Assembly (NCBI RefSeq): GCF_007829335.1
Contig: NZ_VIWO01000001.1
Span: 1,550,001-1,614,000, forward strand
DNA length: 64,000 nucleotides
Source of the DNA: Chitinophaga polysaccharea
GTDB taxonomy: Bacteria; Bacteroidota; Bacteroidia; Chitinophagales; Chitinophagaceae
Reading direction: 5' to 3'
The position numbers were made by a program, and so were the translations under genes. This document shows positions 53,751 to 63,184 of this stretch, one piece after another; within the stretch, counting starts at the first letter, position 1; every line of letters begins with the position of its first letter. The notes below the pieces were generated by a model. It was given only the letters and a program-made list of their open reading frames with translations, was not told where the DNA came from and did not search any database.

Positions 53751-55094
53751 TTAAAATTGTCCGGTGCTTAGTAAAACCAGCGTACACGCTTCCACCGGTT
53801 CTATCTGATGTTCCCTGGCAATGTCCGCCAGTTCCTGGTTTTCGGCGCCCGGGTTAAAAATAATGCGCTTGGGATGCAACTGCAGGATATAATCATAATA
53901 TTCCCGCTGAATGACAGGATTCAGGTACAAAGTAACCGTATCTACCTGTTCCAGTGCCGGGTGGGCCGTAATAACCGGGATATCGCCTATCTGGGCAGCA
54001 CGGTTTCCGATAGCCACCACCGGGTGTCCCTTGGCGGTAAGCCGGTTAACCGCCATATTACTATATCTTTCCGGGTTGGGCGAGGCGCCCAGTACTACCG
54101 TAAATTTTTTATCATTGTTGGTGTCCATACAGCTAATGTACGTATTTAAGTACAAGTGGTAAGCGCTCCGGGGCAAATGGGCCAGGATATCTTCACAGGC
54201 AGCTTTTACAGCCGGAAAGGCAAAAACAAACCCCTCCTGCAAAGCCCGGCTGGGTAGTACCCACCTGCTTTTGAGTAATAATTCCGTTTCTGTGCCTATC
54301 AATGCTGCACCTATTTTCAGCAGGGGTGTTGGCGCCGGCAATCCAAAGGGGTGAGAAGCAGCTTCCCGCAATGTTTTCATAAATGTCTGGTTGGTAACAG
54401 GAAAAGGCGCTGTACAGTTATACACGCCCTCGCTATGATCGTTTTCGTATAGCCACGCCATCATCCGGCATACATCAGTAATATGGATCCAGGTATACAT
54501 TTGCCTGCCACGGCCCTGGTAGCCGCCCAGTCCGAATTTTACCAGCCGTAGATAAGGCTGCATAACGCCGCCGTTTTCCCAGCCCAGGGTAATGCCTATA
54601 CGAAGAATGATTTTTCGTGTACGCGGCAGCATAATATCATTAAATGCCTGTTCCCATTGTTTACATACCTGCACAGAGAAATCGTTTGCTATCTCCCCGT
54701 TAAATTCATTCATGGGCCGGTCTTCCGCATGCCGGTAAATGGTAGCGCTGCTGGCATTGATCCATACGGCCGGCGGATTTTTTAATGTCTGTACAGCCGT
54801 TCCCAGCGCCCGCGTAGCGTTTATCCGGCTCTCCACGATGATGCGTTTATTAGTGGTATTGTACCGGCAGTTGACACTTTTTCCTGTGAGATTAATAAGC
54901 AGGTCGGCATTTTCCAGCGCTTCACACCATGCGCCGGGGTTTTTGCCATCCCATTGTATATAGCTGATACGGCCTATTGCCGGGCGCGCTTGCCGGGTAA
55001 GAATGATAATGTCGTTATGTTTTCCAAAACAGGCGGCCAGGCTTTTACCAATGAAACTAGTACCCGCGGCAATAACAATACGCTTATTTTCCAT
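53751..55094 (-). CDS. TIGR01777-type epimerase fused to a CoA-binding (YccU-like) domain
   Basis: 447 residues in one frame. The first ~310 match the TIGR01777/SDR39U1 family: RIVIAAGTSFIGKSLAACFG, ENADLLINLTGKSVNCRYN, INASSATIYRHAEDRPMNEF and RTRKIILRIGITLGWENGGV. This family is often single-domain (about 300 residues). After LYLNTYISC a second protein-like start MDTNNDKKFTVVLGASPNPE opens a CoA-binding Rossmann domain with YLNPVIQREYYDYIL and IIFNPGAENQELADI. These are separate genes in most genomes. The join has no stop and appears intact, so either a natural fusion or stop loss. Neither substrate is known. Confidence 0.85.
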   Translation of the reverse strand: MENKRIVIAAGTSFIGKSLAACFGKHNDIIILTRQARPAIGRISYIQWDGKNPGAWCEALENADLLINLTGKSVNCRYNTTNKRIIVESRINATRALGTAVQTLKNPPAVWINASSATIYRHAEDRPMNEFNGEIANDFSVQVCKQWEQAFNDIMLPRTRKIILRIGITLGWENGGVMQPYLRLVKFGLGGYQGRGRQMYTWIHITDVCRMMAWLYENDHSEGVYNCTAPFPVTNQTFMKTLREAASHPFGLPAPTPLLKIGAALIGTETELLLKSRWVLPSRALQEGFVFAFPAVKAACEDILAHLPRSAYHLYLNTYISCMDTNNDKKFTVVLGASPNPERYSNMAVNRLTAKGHPVVAIGNRAAQIGDIPVITAHPALEQVDTVTLYLNPVIQREYYDYILQLHPKRIIFNPGAENQELADIAREHQIEPVEACTLVLLSTGQF

Positions 55095-55203
55095 GGTGTT
55101 TATTTTAGGGGCAGTTGCTCCGGAACAATATTCTTTGGGGTCTTATTTTAATTTCTGTTAATTCAGAATTTTCAAAAAAAATTGAAATATTGAAACAAAA
55201 AAA

Positions 55204-55710
55204 TTACTTGATGAGTTTCAACAAGCTGCTGTAGAACCAGCTTTCTTCCGATTTGATAAACGCACTGATGGTTTTATCGGTTTGCTGGGCAAACTTGGTA
55301 ATATTGGAGATAGAGTCTTTGAAGGCTTTCATTTCCTTGTCTTTGGGGTCGCCTTCGGCCTGCTGCAGCTGTTGCAGCACTTTCATGATGGGATCCAGTT
55401 CGCGTTTCTTTCTTTCGCGGGCAATATAAGTGGCTACTTTCCAGATGTCTTTTTCTGCTACAAAATACTCCTTCCTTTCACCGGGAATAAGGATACGCTC
55501 TACCAGGCCCCAGTTAATCAACTCCCGGACGTTCATATTGGTATTTCCCCGGGAAATATTGAGCTGCTCCATGATATCATCTGCACTCAACGGATCCGGC
55601 ATAATCAGTAATAACGCGTGAATCTGGGCCATGGTGCGGTTAATACCCCATTGTGCGCCTAAAGATCCCCAGGTTTGAATAAACTGTGCTTTTGCTTCCG
55701 GTAAGTTCAT
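55204..55710 (-). CDS. GbsR/MarR-type transcriptional regulator
   Basis: 168 residues. An N-terminal winged HTH (about 25-90) contains GINRTMAQIHALLLIMPDPL, DIMEQLNISRGNTNMNVREL and a wing with RILIPGERKEYFVAEKDIWK; a helical dimer region follows. The NTNMNVREL recognition helix and wing are like GbsR (which controls choline/glycine-betaine genes) and related Bacteroidota regulators. No betaine genes are nearby. It is transcribed leftward between the fused epimerase and PDH E2 genes. Confidence 0.85.
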   Translation of the reverse strand: MNLPEAKAQFIQTWGSLGAQWGINRTMAQIHALLLIMPDPLSADDIMEQLNISRGNTNMNVRELINWGLVERILIPGERKEYFVAEKDIWKVATYIARERKKRELDPIMKVLQQLQQAEGDPKDKEMKAFKDSISNITKFAQQTDKTISAFIKSEESWFYSSLLKLIK

Positions 55711-55828
55711 GAACGTGTTGTTTTTATAGCGTTTGACAATTTACAAAGCCAAATGTATGTCATGTTTTTGAACTTTCAAAAGATAGTGAAACATTTTTAC
55801 GTGTCTATGACGGGGAGAAAGAATAAAA

Positions 55829-55852
55829 AAGGCGGAGCATATGCTCCGCCTT
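55829..55852. terminator. Intrinsic terminator after PDH E2 gene
   Basis: A 24-bp perfect palindrome (half AAGGCGGAGCAT) 20 bp downstream of the E2 stop at 55875, followed on the minus strand by TTTTATTC. Confidence 0.85.
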
Positions 55853-55874
55853 CCTGTATAGCTTATTATTTCGA

Positions 55875-57506
55875 TTATACCAGCATCGTTACCGGGTTTT
55901 CCAGGAACCCTTTCAGGGTAGCCAGGAAACGGGCGCCCACGGCTCCATCCACACTTCTGTGGTCGCAGCTCAGGGTCAGCTTCATGATGTTGGCAGTTTT
56001 GATCTGTCCTTTCTCTACAACGGCAGTTTCCTTGATACCACCTACTGCCAGGATCGCTGAATCCGGCGGATTGATGATCGCAGTGAATTCGTCGATACCC
56101 AGCATACCCAGGTTGGAGATGCTGAAAGTATTACCGCTGAATTCCTGTGGTTGTAATTTTTTGTTCTTGGCTTTGTCGTACAGGCTTTTTGCTTCGGTAG
56201 CAATCTGGCTCAGTGTTTTCTGATCAGCAAAGCGGATTACCGGAACAATCAGTCCATCTTCAATCGCTACGGCAGAACCGATATGGATATGCTGGTTCTG
56301 ACGGATATAATCACCCATCCAGCTGCTGTTTACATCCGGATGCTGACGCAGTGCCATGGCAGATGCCTTGATCACCATATCATTGAAGGAAATCTTAACA
56401 GGGGAAATTTCGTTGATTGCTTTACGCGCGTCCATGGCTTTATCCATGTTTACATCTATCTTCAGATAGAAGTGAGGAGCGCTAAACTTGCTCTCGCTGA
56501 GGCGTCTGGCAATTACCTGGCGCATTTTGGTCAGCGGAACATCGGTGAAACCTTCCTGACCAGCAGGTACGAAGGCCGGAGCTGCAGGAGCAGCAGTAGC
56601 TTGGGCGGCAGGAGCCGCTTTCGCCGCAGGAACAAAGTTATCCACATCTTTCTTTACAATACGGCCACCATCACCACTACCAGGTACCTGGCTGATATCG
56701 ATACCTTTTTCCTCTGCCAGCTTTTTAGCCAGTGGAGAAGCTTTCACACGACCGTCTGTATTATTGGCAACAGCAGGAGCAGCCTGTGGTGCAGGTGCCG
56801 CGGTAGTGCCGTTCTGGGTAGCAGGAGCAGCAGCAGTTGCGGCCGGAGCGCCGCTTTCAGCCGCCAGGATCGCATCCACACTGGTACCAGCCTTGCCTAC
56901 AATGGCGATAATGCCGTTAACTTTGGCAGCATCCCCTTCTTTAACACCAATATATAATAAAGTACCGTCGGCATAACCGATTACTTCCATGGTAGCCTTG
57001 TCGGTTTCCACTTCTGCCAGCACGTCATCACTTTTTACTACGTCGCCTACTTTCTTGTTCCAGGCAACTATTTTACCTTCTGTCATGGTATCGCTCAACA
57101 GTGGCATACGGATAACAGTGGCATTCTTCAGTGCTTCTTTCAACGCAGCATCATCAGCTGGTGCAGCAGCAGCGGGAGCAGCCTGTGGTGCAGGTGCCGC
57201 GGCAGCCGGTGCAGGAGCAGCAGCAGTCGCTTCTTTTTTGTCCTCCAGCAGAGAACTATAGTCTTCTCCCGGTTTACCTACAATGGCAATAATTCCGTTA
57301 ACTTTAGCTGCTTTCCCTTTTTCTACACCAATGTACAGGAGGGTTCCTTCTACATAACCCATCACCTCCATCGTTGCTTTATCCGTTTCCACTTCAGCTA
57401 TAACATCGTCTGCTTTTACTGTATCGCCCACCTTTTTATGCCATTCCGCAATCACCCCTTCCGTCATCGTATCACTCAAAAGGGGCATTCTGATAACTTC
57501 TGCCAT
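55875..57506 (-). CDS. pdhC: Pyruvate dehydrogenase E2 (dihydrolipoamide acetyltransferase)
   Basis: 543 residues. Two lipoyl domains (about 1-80 and 130-205) each carry the lipoylated Lys in ETDKATMEV. Ala/Pro-rich linkers separate them. The E1/E3-binding domain (about 255-295) has ASPLAKKLAEEKGIDISQVP and GDGGRIVKKDV. The catalytic domain starts near 325 (FTDVPLTKMRQVIARRLSES) and includes the active-site SCDHRSVDGA. It transfers acetyl from the lipoyl arm to CoA in the pyruvate dehydrogenase complex. E1 and E3 genes are not adjacent. Confidence 0.95.
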   Translation of the reverse strand: MAEVIRMPLLSDTMTEGVIAEWHKKVGDTVKADDVIAEVETDKATMEVMGYVEGTLLYIGVEKGKAAKVNGIIAIVGKPGEDYSSLLEDKKEATAAAPAPAAAAPAPQAAPAAAAPADDAALKEALKNATVIRMPLLSDTMTEGKIVAWNKKVGDVVKSDDVLAEVETDKATMEVIGYADGTLLYIGVKEGDAAKVNGIIAIVGKAGTSVDAILAAESGAPAATAAAPATQNGTTAAPAPQAAPAVANNTDGRVKASPLAKKLAEEKGIDISQVPGSGDGGRIVKKDVDNFVPAAKAAPAAQATAAPAAPAFVPAGQEGFTDVPLTKMRQVIARRLSESKFSAPHFYLKIDVNMDKAMDARKAINEISPVKISFNDMVIKASAMALRQHPDVNSSWMGDYIRQNQHIHIGSAVAIEDGLIVPVIRFADQKTLSQIATEAKSLYDKAKNKKLQPQEFSGNTFSISNLGMLGIDEFTAIINPPDSAILAVGGIKETAVVEKGQIKTANIMKLTLSCDHRSVDGAVGARFLATLKGFLENPVTMLV

Positions 57507-57624
57507 AGTGTTTTATTCAAAATTTTGTTCAAACCTACATGTTTTTGCGCAAAAACGCAAAGAAGGAAGTGTAAACTGTTTAAAAATGTCTATCTATCGT
57601 TAATATTTAATTATATGCATTTCC

Positions 57625-59559
57625 CTAGAAATCCAGCTCCATATTAAGTCTGTCTTTCAGCTCTTTTACAATCGGGTATTTTTCAGCCATCTGCTGAAAT
57701 TGCTCCCGGCTGGAAAGCGGAGCCGGACCAATATCCTGTACCTGCTGGCTCTCGTCCAGCTGCAGGGTAAGCACAATAGCCGGGTTGTTAAATTTCTTTT
57801 TCAGGAATTCTGCAATCACCAGCTTCTCCTCTTCCATAAACCTGAACTGCACGATATTCCGGCTCACAATCCCCACTTCCTCAGTACCCAGTAACTTGAG
57901 CTGGGCAAGGGCCAGGTTACTTACTACCGTCATTTTATTGGCCTGGCGGTACTGATCAATAAATTCTTCCCAATATACATGGATAGCCCCCATGGTCAGT
58001 GGGGTAGACTGTACCTGCGTATTTCCCTGTTGCTTGGCCGCCATCGCCTCTTTCATTGCTGCCAGTCCAGTTAATTTACTGGAGGTGGCGGCGGAAGTAG
58101 TGCTTTCAACTGGTTTGGCCACGGGAGCCGCTACCGGAGGTGCTGTTACCGGAGTACTTGCTACCGGTGCAGTTGTTGCGATCGGCGTCGCTACCGGGGT
58201 AGGTGTTGGCGCTGGTGAAGGAGTAGGTATAGCCGTAGGTGTTGCTGCGATTGGTGCTGGGCTAACTGGTGCCGGTGCAGCCACTGGTGGCGCTGTTGCC
58301 ACAGGCCCCGCCGGGATACTCGCCACGGTAGCTGGTTTTTCCGTTATTGTTTTGGCAGTAACCGGCTGGGCGCCAGGCGCCCGCAATTTCTGTGGTGCAG
58401 TACCATCAGGGACTAGTTTTTTTTTTGCTACCTCTCCGGTAGTATCATCGCTCACTAGGGTAACAGCTTGCTGCAGGTAACACAGCTTAATTAAGGCCAT
58501 TTCCACATGTAGACGCTTATTGCGCGCCATCCGGTAGTTGATTTCTGTGTCGTTGAGCAGGTGCAGCGCGGTAATCAGGTAAGCGGGACTCAGTTGACCG
58601 GAAAGCTGTTTATAACGGTCTTTCAGGTTGCCGGATACTTCCACCAGGTGGAGCGCCTTTTCGTCTTTGCAGAGCAGCAGGTTGCGTAAAAATTCCGCCC
58701 ACCCGTTCAGGAAATTATCTCCCTCAAACCCTTTCTGCAAAATTTCATCATATATTAATAAGGCATTGGCGATATCCTGTTGTAAAACAGCGCCCATTAC
58801 CCGGAAAAAATAATCGTAGTCCAGTATATTCAGGTGCTCCAGCGTATTCTGGTAAGTCAAATGCCCGCTGGTGAAGCTCACAATCTTATCCAACGTACTC
58901 AATGAGTCACGCATACAGCCATCCGTTTTCTGCGCTACTAAATGCAGGGCATCCGTATCTGCCTGGATATGCTCTTTAGTACAGATCTCCTGCAGGTGGT
59001 CTACGGTATCCTGTATGGTAATACGCTTGAAATCGAAGATCTGGCATCTGCTCAGGATCGTAGGAAGGATTTTGTGCTTTTCGGTGGTAGCCAGGATAAA
59101 TATAGCATAGGAAGGCGGCTCCTCCAGCGTTTTCAGAAACGCGTTGAATGCGGAAGAACTGAGCATGTGTACCTCATCTATGATATAGATCTTGTATTTC
59201 CCGGCCTGCGGCGCAAAACGTACTTGTTCTACCAGCGTACGGATATCGTCGACCGAGTTGTTGGAAGCAGCATCCAGCTCATGGATATTGAAGGAACTCC
59301 CTTCGTTAAACGACTTACAGGAATGACATTCGTTACAGGCTTCTCCATCCGGCTGCAGGTTTTCGCAGTTAATAGTCTTCGCCAGGATACGCGCACAGGT
59401 AGTTTTCCCAACTCCCCTGGGCCCGCAAAACAGGAAGGCGTGCGCCAGCTGGTTATTGCGAATGGCATTTTTGAGTGTGGTGGTAATATGTGCTTGTCCT
59501 ACAACCGTTGAAAAGTTCTGTGGACGGTACTTACGGGCTGAAACGATAAAATTCTCCAT
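57625..59559 (-). CDS. dnaX: DNA polymerase III subunit gamma/tau
   Basis: 644 residues. Walker A GPRGVGKTTCARIL (about 46-59) and the zinc-binding cysteine cluster (NCENLQPDGEACNECHSCKS) are clamp-loader signatures. Walker B DEVHMLS and the sensor LATTEKHKILPTILSR are canonical. Domain III follows to about 360. A Pro/Ala/Thr-rich low-complexity linker (about 385-515) joins the C-terminal tau region (MGAIHVYWEEFIDQYRQANK). It loads the sliding clamp and links polymerases. No programmed frameshift site was identified by eye. Confidence 0.95.
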   Translation of the reverse strand: MENFIVSARKYRPQNFSTVVGQAHITTTLKNAIRNNQLAHAFLFCGPRGVGKTTCARILAKTINCENLQPDGEACNECHSCKSFNEGSSFNIHELDAASNNSVDDIRTLVEQVRFAPQAGKYKIYIIDEVHMLSSSAFNAFLKTLEEPPSYAIFILATTEKHKILPTILSRCQIFDFKRITIQDTVDHLQEICTKEHIQADTDALHLVAQKTDGCMRDSLSTLDKIVSFTSGHLTYQNTLEHLNILDYDYFFRVMGAVLQQDIANALLIYDEILQKGFEGDNFLNGWAEFLRNLLLCKDEKALHLVEVSGNLKDRYKQLSGQLSPAYLITALHLLNDTEINYRMARNKRLHVEMALIKLCYLQQAVTLVSDDTTGEVAKKKLVPDGTAPQKLRAPGAQPVTAKTITEKPATVASIPAGPVATAPPVAAPAPVSPAPIAATPTAIPTPSPAPTPTPVATPIATTAPVASTPVTAPPVAAPVAKPVESTTSAATSSKLTGLAAMKEAMAAKQQGNTQVQSTPLTMGAIHVYWEEFIDQYRQANKMTVVSNLALAQLKLLGTEEVGIVSRNIVQFRFMEEEKLVIAEFLKKKFNNPAIVLTLQLDESQQVQDIGPAPLSSREQFQQMAEKYPIVKELKDRLNMELDF

Positions 59560-59647
59560 ATGACTGCTACGCGTTCGCGAGCGCCGAAAATACGCACAAA
59601 TTCAGTAAGAGAAAAATGCACAGCAGCAACGGCGCTTCCAGGACAAC

Positions 59648-61765
59648 CTATTCCCCCGGTATTAAAGTTAAAATGAATTCCAGATATGACTTTTTTAATA
59701 ATATGATTCCATTATTATAATATTCCATCATCTCGGAACTCACTTCATGTAGCTCCTGCATGGCACCATAGTCGGGAATCATATCTTCTATAAAGTTACA
59801 GTCCTGCTGCCGGATCTTCCGGAGCTTCTCCTCCATATCTTCCGGGAAGGCACTATACAAGGCCGATTGACGGATGTTTTCCGTCAGAAGCCGGAAGCTC
59901 CAGCATTCGGCCGACAGTTCCTGGTAGAGGGGGGGAAGTGAGGCCAGGTTCTGCTCCTGGCTGTTAAACAACTGGCTGATGCAATGTATAATACGGAATA
60001 CCTGGTCATTTAATTGATGCCCCATCTGTTGATAAGCCAGTACTTCCCGGTATTTTTCGAGCAAAAGAGCCGCCACTTCAGGGCCTTTTTGCAGCGCAGT
60101 GCTATAATGGTAACGGAAGGCAAGCCGGTCGTGGCTTTTCAACCAATCAGCTTCTGCGCATACATGCGCGGTAAGCATACGGGCCAGTTGCCGGGCCCTG
60201 GCAGTACTGTATTTCTGCCCGTCGAACTCAAAGTAACGGGTCTGGAACTGGCCGGTACTGATGGCCTGCAAGGTTTCGGCATCCTGTCGGTCCCGGTAAA
60301 ATGCCCGCATCCTGGCAATAATATCCGGATGGTATATATCTCCAAGATGTGTTTGCGCCATCTCTTCCCGGGATAATAAGATAGTGTCGTCTACTGCTAT
60401 ATCGTTAAATGGCCGGTTATCATAATACTCATTAAATGCTTTGGGATATTCGTATAGCCGGTGGTGTTGTGACAGCTCCGCAATATAGGCGGCAGGCGTA
60501 ACCAGGTCAAATGTATCCGCCGGCATAGGTACGGTTTGATGATACAATAGCTCCGTCATCTGCTCCTGCAGGACTTCCGGTTCATTAAATAACGCCCAGG
60601 CACTATGCCCTGTTGGCTTACAGGATACGGCAGCCTGTACATAATGCGCCTCCCGGGCTTCCCGCGAAAGGTGGGAGGTCCATTGTTCCCGCAGCTGTAC
60701 CCGGCTTTTCAGAAACGATTGAAAGTAATGATCAGTAATGACAGGCAGCCCCGCAGGGTCCAGCGCCAACTGATGCTGTTGGCTGTAATAACAAAGCAAT
60801 GCCTGCTGTACGGAGAAAATATTGGAAAAACGTACGCCCTTCTCCGCCAATTCCGGGAGTTTATGAAAACAATGATCCAGGCAATAACTTCCCATTTCTA
60901 CCCGGCGTAAACTGCTGACAGCAGTGGCCGTACTGGTGAGGCTCACAGCTACCTGGTCGGCATAAAATTCCATTTCCCGGCTCAGCTCCAGGTAACGGCG
61001 GTTAATCAGTGAATATATTTTCCGCAATACAAACTGCATCGCCGTTAGTAACCGCGTGGTGATATGCGCGAAAAAACTCAGTAAACTACTGCCGTTACTC
61101 CAGCGCATGGCTATTTCATCCCACTGCTCATTTTCATAAAGCATTGTATACAAGCGCTTATTCAGTGCATAAATATAGCTGCCGAGCTTTATGCTTCTCT
61201 GGGAAAAATGGGCAAATTCATGCGCCAGCAACATTTTAAATTCACTGATATTCACACTATTGATCAACCCCAAACCAATCTCCAGGTTTTTCGGAGCCGG
61301 CCAGAGTAAACTGAATAAATTGGAATCATAGAATACCGTAGTATTCATATCCGGCACCACAAATATTTTTTTCGGAAGATGAATGCGCGTATCCTTTACC
61401 AGCTGCGCAATGAAGTCGAATAACCGGGGATGACGATCTGCAAAAATCTGTGTACGGTAAGGATTTGCAGCCTGCCGTTTGTTGAAAAGAAATTTAATGA
61501 GAAAAAATAATACCATTCCCCCCAGCAACATAAGACCAGGTCCTATGATGCCTGTAAGCCAGCCAGGACGATGGCGGAATAACATCACCCCCCCTGATAT
61601 ACAACCAACAGCCAGGGCTACGGCTGCCAACAATAAGACCACGTAAAGTATAAAAAACAGAACAACGTAGCTGATGGCTTTCATTACCTGTTGCCTAAAC
61701 AATAACGTGGGTTCAATGAGCGCCAGATCCGCATTTTCCGGACACTCAGGATATAAGTTGGTCAT
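59648..61765 (-). CDS. Large M48-family membrane metalloprotease
   Basis: 705 residues. Two or three N-terminal membrane helices (about 29-56, 70-94) are followed by a soluble domain with the zinc motif HEFAH (H182, E183, H186) and the downstream Glu in SREMEFYADQVA (Asp/Glu region near 270), placing it in M48. A long C-terminal part (about 340-705, helical) is not seen in HtpX and resembles other large Bacteroidota M48 proteins of unknown substrate. The final hydrophobic stretch is weak. A role in membrane-protein quality control is plausible. Confidence 0.9.
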   Translation of the reverse strand: MTNLYPECPENADLALIEPTLLFRQQVMKAISYVVLFFILYVVLLLAAVALAVGCISGGVMLFRHRPGWLTGIIGPGLMLLGGMVLFFLIKFLFNKRQAANPYRTQIFADRHPRLFDFIAQLVKDTRIHLPKKIFVVPDMNTTVFYDSNLFSLLWPAPKNLEIGLGLINSVNISEFKMLLAHEFAHFSQRSIKLGSYIYALNKRLYTMLYENEQWDEIAMRWSNGSSLLSFFAHITTRLLTAMQFVLRKIYSLINRRYLELSREMEFYADQVAVSLTSTATAVSSLRRVEMGSYCLDHCFHKLPELAEKGVRFSNIFSVQQALLCYYSQQHQLALDPAGLPVITDHYFQSFLKSRVQLREQWTSHLSREAREAHYVQAAVSCKPTGHSAWALFNEPEVLQEQMTELLYHQTVPMPADTFDLVTPAAYIAELSQHHRLYEYPKAFNEYYDNRPFNDIAVDDTILLSREEMAQTHLGDIYHPDIIARMRAFYRDRQDAETLQAISTGQFQTRYFEFDGQKYSTARARQLARMLTAHVCAEADWLKSHDRLAFRYHYSTALQKGPEVAALLLEKYREVLAYQQMGHQLNDQVFRIIHCISQLFNSQEQNLASLPPLYQELSAECWSFRLLTENIRQSALYSAFPEDMEEKLRKIRQQDCNFIEDMIPDYGAMQELHEVSSEMMEYYNNGIILLKKSYLEFILTLIPGE

Positions 61766-61917
61766 AACGAAATGTCAGGTTAGACTCTAAAAGGGATTTA
61801 AATGTATCGAATATTCATAAATTTATTGGTGTTTCATCCACTACTGGCTACCAGCGCAGGTAAGCGAAATCCATTACTGTATTGACTAATAGTGGATTAT
61901 GCGACGGGGTTGAGTGT

Positions 61918-61945
61918 AAAAAGGATGCAGGAGCTTGCTCCTGCA
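61918..61945 (-). terminator. Terminator of the YghO-like gene
   Basis: TGCAGGAGC and GCTCCTGCA (9-bp arms, 2-base centre) followed on the minus strand by CCTTTTTA, 10 bases beyond the stop at 61955. Confidence 0.8.
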
Positions 61946-61954
61946 CCAGAAATA

Positions 61955-63121
61955 TTATCCAATTATTGGATGCCGGTGAAAAGGCTTGCTCCGGTCAAAT
62001 AAGTAACGGTAAGTGGTCAATTGCCGGGAGGGGGAAGCTCCCAGGCTTTCCGCCACATTCTGCATTTTGGGGTTAAAATCGCCTATCCACTGCATTTCAT
62101 AATCCACATATTTAACAGCGCCACTTTGAATTAATTTGGCTCCTTCCACAATAGTAAACGCATCCACGCCCTTGCCCTGGAATTCCGGTACCACCCCGAA
62201 AATAATCCCGGTCATTTTTTTGCAATACCCCATCTGTTTCAGATACAGGAATTTGAGCTTCTGCAAGAGGCCAAATTTCCCGTTCATAAGTTTAATATAC
62301 TGATTGAGATCGGGAAGGTTAAGCCAGATAGCAATGGGTTCCTCCTGATGGTATACAAACCAGGCGATTTTTTCATCCAGTAATGGCTTCATCTGCTTGA
62401 AAAGCGCAATTGCCTGCGCTTTGCCCATATCCTTTCCACCACCATGTTTGGCCCAGGCTTTATTATATACTGTACAGAAATCTTCTGCAAACTTCCGCAA
62501 ATCGTTTTTTCTGAGATGTACCGCCTTAAATGCCGGATCAGCAGCAATGGCGGCATGGCGGTCGTAAAACTTGGGTTGCAGAGTATCCGCTACTTTCATC
62601 CCGTAGCAAATCTGGTGGAAAAATACCTGGAATCCATACTGCTCAAAGAGGCGAACGTAATAAGGAGGGTTAAAGTTCATGGCATACAGCGGCTCATAAT
62701 AGCCTTCCGTGAGTAATCCCCACCAGTTGTTGCGTTCTCCAAAGTTGATGGGACCATCCATGGCCTCCATGCCGCGCTCCTGCAGCCATTGTTTGCCGGT
62801 ATCAAAAAGCAGGTTAGCTGCCTCCTGGTTATCAATACAATCGAAGAACCCGATACCACCTACCGGACATTCATCTCCCTTATTCTTATATTTTTTACTG
62901 ACAAATGCGGCCATCCTGCCAATTAACTGACCATTACCATCTTTTAAAATCCACCTCACACATTCCCCGTGACGAAAAGCTTTGTTACGTTCCCGGTCAA
63001 ACACCGAGTTGATATCTTTATCCAGCGGCCTTATCCATCCTTCCACGTCTTTATTCAGTAATACATGTACTTCCAGAAATTGCCGGGCTGTCTGTTCATT
63101 GTTTACAATAATCAATTGCAT
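61955..63121 (-). CDS. YghO-like double-GNAT family protein
   Basis: 388 residues from MQLIIVNNEQTARQFLEVHV. A Met three codons upstream would lie inside the promoter-like palindrome, so 63121 is preferred. Text such as WILKDGNGQLIGRMAAFVSK and GGIGFFDCIDNQEAANLLFD and MDGPINFGERNNWWGLLTEG matches the YghO family. The second half includes GKAQAIALFKQMKPLLDEKI and FGVVPEFQGKGVDAFTIVEG, a GNAT-like acetyl-CoA-binding pattern. Substrate unknown. Monocistronic with a terminator. Confidence 0.85.
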   Translation of the reverse strand: MQLIIVNNEQTARQFLEVHVLLNKDVEGWIRPLDKDINSVFDRERNKAFRHGECVRWILKDGNGQLIGRMAAFVSKKYKNKGDECPVGGIGFFDCIDNQEAANLLFDTGKQWLQERGMEAMDGPINFGERNNWWGLLTEGYYEPLYAMNFNPPYYVRLFEQYGFQVFFHQICYGMKVADTLQPKFYDRHAAIAADPAFKAVHLRKNDLRKFAEDFCTVYNKAWAKHGGGKDMGKAQAIALFKQMKPLLDEKIAWFVYHQEEPIAIWLNLPDLNQYIKLMNGKFGLLQKLKFLYLKQMGYCKKMTGIIFGVVPEFQGKGVDAFTIVEGAKLIQSGAVKYVDYEMQWIGDFNPKMQNVAESLGASPSRQLTTYRYLFDRSKPFHRHPIIG

Positions 63122-63127
63122 TGTGAC

Positions 63128-63143
63128 CATTTGTACAAATGTA
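63128..63143 (-). promoter_or_regulatory. Promoter element and palindrome upstream of YghO-like gene
   Basis: CATTTGTACAAATG (63128-63141) is a perfect 14-bp palindrome. On the minus strand it overlaps TACATTTG, a -7 consensus match, placed 15 bp before the chosen start. No -33 TTTG was seen. The palindrome could bind a regulator of this promoter. Confidence 0.4.
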
Positions 63144-63184
63144 ATAAAAACTCAGTTGGCACTATTTTTTCTCTCGCTTCAGGG

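Noticed and set aside
57992..58480. 162-codon plus-strand frame, Gly/Ala/Val-rich
   Set aside because: It is the reverse complement of the Pro/Ala/Thr linker of DnaX, which is expected to lack stops on the opposite strand.
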